Source of the DNA: Patiria pectinifera
Taxonomy: Eukaryota; Echinodermata; Asteroidea; Valvatida; Asterinidae
Assembly (NCBI GenBank): GCA_029964075.1
Contig: CM057141.1
Coordinates: 1,426,001-1,490,000 of the forward strand
Direction: 5' to 3'
DNA: 64,000 nt
Shown: positions 35,901 to 44,900 of the stretch, piece after piece
Layout: each line of letters begins with the position of its first letter
Position numbering within the stretch: the stretch's first letter is position 1
Notes under the pieces: model-generated
What the model saw: only the letters and a program-made list of their open reading frames with translations
What the model was told of the DNA's origin: nothing
Database searches by the model: none
Program-made: the position numbers and the translations under genes

Positions 35901-38900
35901 CACAATGTAATACAATGTAGTGCAGTTGCTAAAGGGTTAATTGAACTTGCTCTAACTTGAACAAACACTGATCTTACCTAATGATTTGTAGACAGATTCC
36001 ACGTAGCTATCAATATTCATGCTAGTCCATGACAGCATAGTCAGCCCAGGCTCGATCACGTTGTCGAGCTTGTTGATATGAGGTAGCATCAGGGGCTCAA
36101 AGACGGGGTGAATCTTGGCACGCACTCGCTTGTTCTCCTCCATCAGCAACTGGAAAGGACGCGAGAAGAAAGGACAAAAAAAACAAATTATGTTTAAACC
36201 TTCTCAGGCAGAAATATTGAAATCTCAAAATATGTGGTAAAGAGAGTGCATCTGAAGGTGTGTGAAGAGCATGAAATAAATTTCAATTTGCATAAAAAGT
36301 AACATTCCTTTACTTTGAAATCCTGCAATAATATATTTTCCCCTAAAACAAAAACAACCCAAATCTTCCCCCTTAAAAAAAATGCTTCTAAAGCTTGTGC
36401 TGACACTGATCATAAGTAACCACATTTTCAACGCAGTAATGGGAGGAAATATTTAAAATGGCTGTAAAGTCTTCACATATTTTTTATCATGACATAAGTA
36501 AAAAATTTCGATATTGTATCTTGTGTTATGCAAAATCCTGTTGCACACTTTGATTCTTGTGACGGACATAAGAAACAAAACAATAATCCTGAGAATTCCT
36601 TCCTACCTGTAATTTATTGAAGTTTTCTTTGAAGGTCCCCTGTTTCTGTCTGAGGGCCCTAGCAGCCAGTGGGATGTCAAGACCCAGACGGCTCATGCAC
36701 TCCGTCTCCCTGATCAAAGTCAGGATCTGAGGGTCAAAGTTCACGAAGAGTTCGTTGGTCTCTGGGTGACTGACCAAGAGGGAGGCGTGGAGACCGGACT
36801 TGATGGCTTCAACCTGTAGCGGAAGAAATCAGAAGAAAATAAAAAGGTAAGCTGAAGTTAAAATGAGATTTCTCAAATTTTTTTAAACATTTTTAAGAGA
36901 CATGCATCTCATTTCATTGATGGTCAAGACTTTGCAAATGACATGTCATGACTTTTGATGGAAAGGTTGACTTTTTTTCGCACAAAATAAGTATACAGTA
37001 TATGGGGCTTTCTATAAATTTGGGATCCACTTTTTCCTGTCCCTGTTACATCTGACATCTACAATTTTATAATTCTGATGCACTCCTTAATGCAGTCGTC
37101 CTCCAAGAGTGATTATGAATAGCAGACTACCTACCTACCGTAACCAACTTTAATATTACTTAGTAACTTCTCAGACAATGAAGAAACTGGTTTTGATTGT
37201 CATATGTGGAGAAATTTCAAAATAAAAACCTGTCTATATGGTAAACAAAACAGACGTTTATGACGCTTGCTAAAATGCAATTTACATGTACACCATTAAA
37301 CTACACGTATTGAGCTAACTCTATACACACTTGTATCTTGTAGTAACACACCGATGTGGTATAGTAATATCATGCAGACATTTATGAACAGTCTGTACAG
37401 CAACTTCTGAGATTTAAATTTTGGGGTTGGTTTCTTTCACGGATACCCGGGTACCCGTGTTGTTTTCAATCGAGTATCCGATTCCCGTACTACCCATAAA
37501 TGCACACCCCTAGATGTGAGTCGATTACAACGCTGGTCTTGCAATGTGACACATGACAGCCTTATGATAATGATATAAGATTTGAGGCTTTACACCATGT
37601 GGTCAGGAGACCAAAAGACAAGTTCTTATAGAACTTACAGCAGGACTGTTCTTAACAGAACAAAAACTACTTAGCAAAGTTGATAATAAGCAGGACAAGT
37701 TCTTCTCAGAACTAACATCTTCTAAGCAGTAGTTATTACCACATGGTGTTACCGCAAACCGAAAACGATACTTATGATAATGATAACTCATCTTACCTGT
37801 CTGAGCCACGCCCGGTGATACAACACCTCGAACTCCATCAGGACCTTGGCGAGTTTGTTGTAATTCTTGATGATACGCTTCGCCTCAGCTCCTTGGAGTA
37901 AGTGAGGCATAGTCTGGAAGACCTCCATGGGTTCCTGGATGCGCTGAAACATCTGCCGCGCCCAGGTGATCTTACCAGCGATGGGGGGCAGGTCGCGGGC
38001 TACCGGCGGCTCGTTCTTGTGACGCTGGTAGTTCCGGGAGGTGTTTTCAATCTCACGGCCGAAACGGGAGAGGATGAGGGCGTACCTCTCAGTGATGCCC
38101 AGGCCGGTGATGGTTATCCTGAGGTCAGGAAAAGAAAAGTAAGAAACGACAAAATTTATTCTATTTTCAGGAATTTTTAAAATCTTTTCAACTCCGCTCC
38201 ATAATAGCATCTGATACAACAGAATGATTCAAGGGCTCAACAAAGCTAGTTTTATATTAATGCCAACACTGTGATCACTACTGTGTCATGTTCAATCAAC
38301 TCAATTTTGTCCTTAGAGGCACTCCATACAACAGAAATTAAAAGTTTCTGACTAAAGGCCAAGGGTCATGATATGTGTCAAGCCACTAAATTCTCAAGTT
38401 TGTCACACTATTTTGACCTCTAAACCGTACACACTGCATGGATGCAGTGGTTCAATAAATCTTTGAATGAGTTCGCAACGGGATTATTTTGACATTGACC
38501 GGACCCAGGCGCAGGATTGTTTTTCACGAACGTCGATGCTAGATTGGTTCAGGCCGTCATCTACAGGTAGCACATCCTGATATTTCCAGCCTCGCTTGCT
38601 GCAAGTGTGTCACAGAAAGATTTTCCCGCCTCGCTCATTGCGAGTTTATCCATCATCCGTTACGAATACCGCCAAACCTTTGCATGTACACACTTCATCC
38701 AACATGAACTGGTTAAAAGCACTCACATCTCAGTGATATGATTAAATCCATAACAGTGACAATCTGTAGACAACTGACAGAAATATCCACTAGAATGGAA
38801 ACAATAGTTTAATTGAAAAGATAGCAATCCTTTACCTTTCAAACTTCTTGATAAGTTGAAGGGCCCTGGGCACATTATAGATCTTGTCGAATGTAGCGTC

Positions 38901-41900
38901 CATAAAAGCCTTGATTTGTGCCTGTATAAATTTTTAAAAAGTGTTACCAAACAAGCTTTGCAATGTAAGAAGAACATTTCTAGTCTGTTACAATCCCCGA
39001 ACCAACTTCAAATTCAGATTACCTGACGGAAAGAATAAATAAGAGGAAATACAACAGAGAAGGTCTGAATATTGTCTTTAAGATTTTCTTTAAAAGCACT
39101 TACTTGCAATACTTACTTATCTGAATATTGTCTTTAAGATTTTCTTTAAAAGCACTTACTTGCAACTCTCCGATACTCCTCTTGAAGTCTTGGTAATCAT
39201 TGTCATAGTCCGTCTTACGCTGATCCAACAGATCGTAGGGTTTCTTCTTCATGGAGGTGTAGATCACTACAAACTTGTTGGCCATAATTTCCATGCCTGT
39301 GGCAAAAGTTGAAAGAGGCTCACTTTTAAAATGGCAGAGAAAAACAGTACAAGGCAGAGGCTGAAAAGGAAAACTTCAACCAAAACAGTATGGTTGTAAA
39401 AGCATGCCAGATAATATTCTGAACTTTCTCTAAAGAACACAGAGTACTTTTTTCAGTCGTTTCAAGCCTTAGTGAAAAATAACATGAAATTTACAACCTT
39501 AACCCTAACTCCCTACTGAGTTTTACTGAGTAGAGTACCAAGTCTGTCAAAATCCATCACCGACACTGCTTTACATAATGCTTCAGGACCAAATCCCTTG
39601 AAATCCACCACAAATCCACCACTGCTATAGGTGGATTTTGATGGACTTGGTACACATGGCTTATCTGCCAAATTCCCTACAAATATGGGGATGAATTTTG
39701 ATGGAGTTATTAGGGTTAAGCATGAACATTGACAGAACCAATTCTTGGAGGGCCTTGTTTTAACTCCTTGGTCAGTAATACAGTTCTAACACAACAACTC
39801 TTTTGTTGTTGTTTTTATGAAAGTTCATAAATATTCACAGTGCTTTAAATTCATACAATTTTAATCCCTCTCCCAATACAATTAAAATGTCAAACCTTGG
39901 CTTGTTTTCAAAAAGTTGTGTTTCAATCGGATACAATATTGAAGCTTGACAGGTGTTTTTCACACCTTTTGTGACAGGTTGATACATCAATGACATCCTG
40001 CCTCCTGCTAGATTACAGGTGGACTCTATCTAACTGTCCATTCATGTAGCGATAGCCATGTGATGGCCACAGCATCTATTCAACAATTTCCTCTTTGTTT
40101 TCCGCTGACAAACGACAAAACCTCATGTTCTGAATTGTTAAGTAGATTATGTCACTGCATTCATCATATTGCTTGTTGTCTGTCACTTTTGCAGATGGAC
40201 TCGAGGCAGATGGGAGACGGATTGCGGAACTTTTCCGAGCCAGGTTGTTCAACTTTTCTTTTGCCATTTCAAGAGGATTCACTTATGGTGAATTCAGGGG
40301 AAGGCAGCATGTAACTGGGCAATTCTAGCGTTATGAAAGGAATTGTAATGTTTTGACGGCGCTAATTAACCATGGTATATAATTAACAATTCAGAGAACT
40401 GATCCTATACTGTAATCTCCTTAGTAAACCATTATTAGATGATGGATGAGTAAGATTTGAAAAAAAAACATTTCCATATTTATTCACTGAGCTCTTAAAA
40501 GCTCTGTCTCGGACACGGCATAAAACTGGAATTGCTTAAATCTCTTCTGTTCTGATTATCCACACATTATTTTGTTCAGTGAAACTTTTGATTTTCCCTT
40601 CATATGTGAGACCTGTTGCTCTTCAACGTTTGGCAGCAAGCCATTGGTTCTTTGGCCATCCATTATTCCTTCAGTTCTCAGGTTCTCTACTTTTTTTCTA
40701 GTCAAAACAATAACCGACACAGATTCTTATTGTATATCTTTGAAAATAGATTTAAGAATAAGGAGAACACTCACTAATGACTCATAACTGAAGAATGTAA
40801 ATAATTTAAAGGACAGAGCAAAATTTGACCAAAGACTTGAACGAATGAACTTTGACCATCTTCTTCAGAGCTTTCAGAAAGTTTTTTCTCAAGCGATGCA
40901 ATTTATCCCTCCATCATGTCCATTAAAAAATATCAAGAAAACAATACTGAATAAAGAACTGATTGTTAATACTTTTATGCCAAACAAAAACAAAAAAGAA
41001 TTCTAGTCCTTGTTTTTAAAAAATTATGATAGAGCATTACACTGAGCTGTTTTAAAAGGCAGAGAAAATAGTAATTTCCTTCATTCAAACCAAATCAATG
41101 TCTCCTTACCTTCGATCCGTGTCTCAGCCAGATGTGAATACATCTCCATGGTATCAAACATGTCAATGATCTTCTGCAGACGGCGCTCGAAGGTGTCAAA
41201 CTTGCCAAAGATGTACATCTCGGAGAACTCAAACTGTCGCTCGTTGGGCATGGTCTCCAGCTTCTGCTTAGTGCGTTGGAAGTGTCGCTGGTACTCGTGG
41301 TTGAGGTGGATGCAGGCCTTGAGTTTGGGGATCAGTTCTTCCGTCGGCTGGTCCCAAACATTCATGGTACCCCGCTCGCTGATGTAGGCCTTGCACGATG
41401 TGATCATTTGGTTGGTTACCTGTTAACACGATGTCAGTAAGGATACTATTTAAAAATGGGTTCTTCGTGTGTACTTTTTCACCATTTAAAGAACTCCCCA
41501 AAAATAAGGAAACTGGAAGTTAACTTGACTCACTGTAAACTCCTTTGTACTTTTACTATTAACTTGAAACCTATCAGAATCCATTCAAATGTCTAAGCAA
41601 AACATGAAATTCAATCAATACTAAATTTGTAAACCATTTCTCATACATTTTCAATTATGATGTAAAACGAACGTTTTCAATGATGATGTAAATTGAACTT
41701 TTGCAAATTTACAGCCATACAACATACAGTTTTTAATTGTGCACATCACAAACGTAAGACGAGCTAGTAATTGTTAAGAATAGTTTAAGCATGTTGCCTT
41801 TCTAGTCGAGAAGGTGGAAGTAGGAACTGAAAGCACTGTACCTTGACGAAGAGTGAGGTCATCCTCTCAGAGGTATTGTAGAATCGGGATATGCTGTGGA

Positions 41901-44900
41901 TCATGCGGATCGCGTTGATCAGGCCGGGAATGGTTTCAATCATTCCAATCTAAAGTAAAAAATAAAATAGATTCAGAACAAGTCTTATTTACGGGTTCCT
42001 GTAGATGGTTAAAATTACTGTGCTGTTTGACAAATGATTTGTACAAATTGCAGGAGTTTTGAAATTCAGTGATGCAATTTCTCTCCTTAGGCCAAAAAAA
42101 AAGTCTTTGGTTTCTGGTATGGAGCTTGCCCAAAAAGTGGTGCGGCGACGCGGCTTTTTTTTGTTTTTTACTTTTTTTTTTGCTTCAAATGTCGGCTGAT
42201 GACTGCAAATGGTGCCCGACTAAACTTAGTGCAAATATTATGGGAGACCAGAGAGGCCACATAAAGCTTATTCTCGACCATAACCCAATCTAAAAACATG
42301 TTAAAATTGTGCAGTAGGATTCCAGTCAAACCAGTGAGTTTGGCGGTTTTGAGACATCATCTTTCATTGAAAAAAAAACTTTTTCATTTTGCCGACGCGC
42401 GTGGCTACGGCGACGCGCGCGCATACCAGAAACCGGAGACTTTTTTTTTTTGGCCTTATGTATGTCATGCAGGGACTCTAAAGGTGCTTTCTTGTCTGCT
42501 CACAATGGCCAAATAAATGGTGCTTGTGTGTCCTTAAAGGAATGAGAACAAATATGCATGCATGTTTGCAACCATTTTAAAAACTGAATGTTAATAAACA
42601 CGTCTGTGTAACACATCTTTATGGAACAGGAATGCACATAACCATGAATTACACTACATTGTTCTGTGAACAGCAGACTTTTTTCCATTTTTTACTGCGG
42701 ATGATGTTGTATGTAGAAATTTAATTTAATTATTTTTAATATTTTTAATTATTTTAAAAAAATAAGCAGAATGAAAACAAATTCAACAGAATCTGGACTT
42801 ACAGGATCACTGTTGTAGAGAGGATCACAGAATTTGTCCAGCGTGTAGAGGAATTTCACATTGTCCTTAGCTTCATTGGCAGCGTCTGTGATGCGTCGAT
42901 CTAGATCCATCCAAGTCTGGAATAAATGAACAACAGAGTAAAACATACAACCACTGTGTAACACACAAATACAACATAGTAAAAGGGAAAAGAACGAAAG
43001 CATTGTGCTTACTAGTGTTCAGATAATCTGTTACAGGCAGTTTCCTTGTACAATAGCGTGCACAATGCCTTTGCCATTGAAGGGGGCCTTGTGAGTCAAT
43101 GATCATGTACCCGGATTCGTCTATACGAGGTCATGTCAAGTGATGTAAGTAGTACATGTAACATGACCTCTTCAAGAGGCACATCTGGGGCCAAGTTCAC
43201 GGCGCTGCTTAGCACAAAAATTTGCTAAGCACAAAAAAAGTTTGGCTTATAAAAGCAGGTTACAAGCCAAAAGTCCATGTGATGTATATTACTCGTGATT
43301 GGTATTCAGCTGTTGTTTGCTTAGCTTGAGAATCACATGGAGTTTTGGCTGGTGACCTGCTTTTATAAGCCAGAACTTTTTTGTGCTAAGCAAATTTTTG
43401 TGCTTACCAGTGCCGTGAAATTGGGCCCTGGCCCCCAATTTGACAACATTTGTTCAAGTATGGACATACTTTTAATATTTTTATCTGACCTTGATGGAGC
43501 GACTCTTTGCTGCTTGTAGGACTCCCAACACCGCCTTGACCTCCGGTTTCTTCAGCTGCTCCAGCAGGTAGTTGAACCGAGCCATTCTCTTCTTCCAATG
43601 TTCCAGCTCTGCACGGGGCCCAATGTTGTCGGCCTCCTTGCGCATTTGTTCGCTTTCGGTTAAAACCTGTGAGATAAAGTTAGTGTATATTTAACGATAC
43701 ATAATTCTGGTTCGATGATTTAGGATGTCATAGTAAAAAGTGGATGCACAAATACTTGTTTTTATTCACTGCAAAATGTAATCATCCAACTGAAAACAAT
43801 GAAGACACTGTTCAATTTTGAGGTTTCTGTTGAAATTGAGAACCCAAAAATATTGATAACTGAAAACATTTGTGAGAAAACTTTGCTTGCTGGCTTACCG
43901 TCATGTACTGAAACAACAACAAATCACCAAAGAAAAGAAAATTTACGACAGCAAAATATCGCAAATTCTGGCAAATTTTGGTGCTAAAAAAAGCTGTAAC
44001 ATTGAGCTTTCTGCCTGAAATGACATCACACTTTTGCTCATGAATATGGATGGTTGCTTGGCATAAAATCCAAAAAGGCACCGAAATGCCCTTAAAATGA
44101 AAATTGAAAATTAGGTTAAATGGGATAAAAAGGTGCATTTTCAAGGATTGCATTAAACAAAATTACATTAAATGAGCCCTTTAAAGCGCTGGCGTAAGGA
44201 CTTGCACCCACAACCTCCTGCTTATAAATTACGAGTGCAGTAAAGCTGTGAAGCTGTTGGAGAGTACTGAGCTGACGGGGCATAGAACATCATGTTGTTG
44301 GGCACAATTCCCTCAAACTGCAGTGTTCAACCACTCAGAATCATCTCCACGCTTACTTGTTCGATCTGTTTGATCCACACCGCCATGATGCCCTCAATCA
44401 ACTCCAGCTCCTGGGTACTGTTAGCCACAGTGATGTAGTCTGAAGCCTTGGTCAGCTTGCTCAGATCGTACGTCTCACACTTGCGAAGCTCTACCCGCTC
44501 TTCAAGGGAATCCTGGGCGGCGTTGAGGATCGTCACAAAGGCATCCAACGATTGGACGAATTCTTTACGAGTTCCTTGATTGGCCTAGGATAAAAGACAG
44601 ACACGCTGGGTTTGGTTTGGTGGTTTTTTTTAATTGTTCACAAGAATTAATATTTTGAACAACAGGAGAGGAAAAAGATGTTAAGATAAAAAAAATGGGC
44701 TTTACAAAACTGGAAAACTCAACGGACACTTTTGCAAATAATTTTCTAGAATTTGCAAGAATCAAAGTGCAGAAAACTGAAATAGTACATTAATTTGTAC
44801 TTCAAAAAACAAAAAATGGAACGTCAAGCCCGCTGTGAACTACTAGTGGCTAATGGAATAACATCATCAAAGCCATTCATTTTGGGGGCAATTTTTGGGT

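Noticed and set aside
35591..35968. Open frame of 125 codons on the minus strand
   Set aside because: It is the translation of the 10-bp TACAATGTAA minisatellite.
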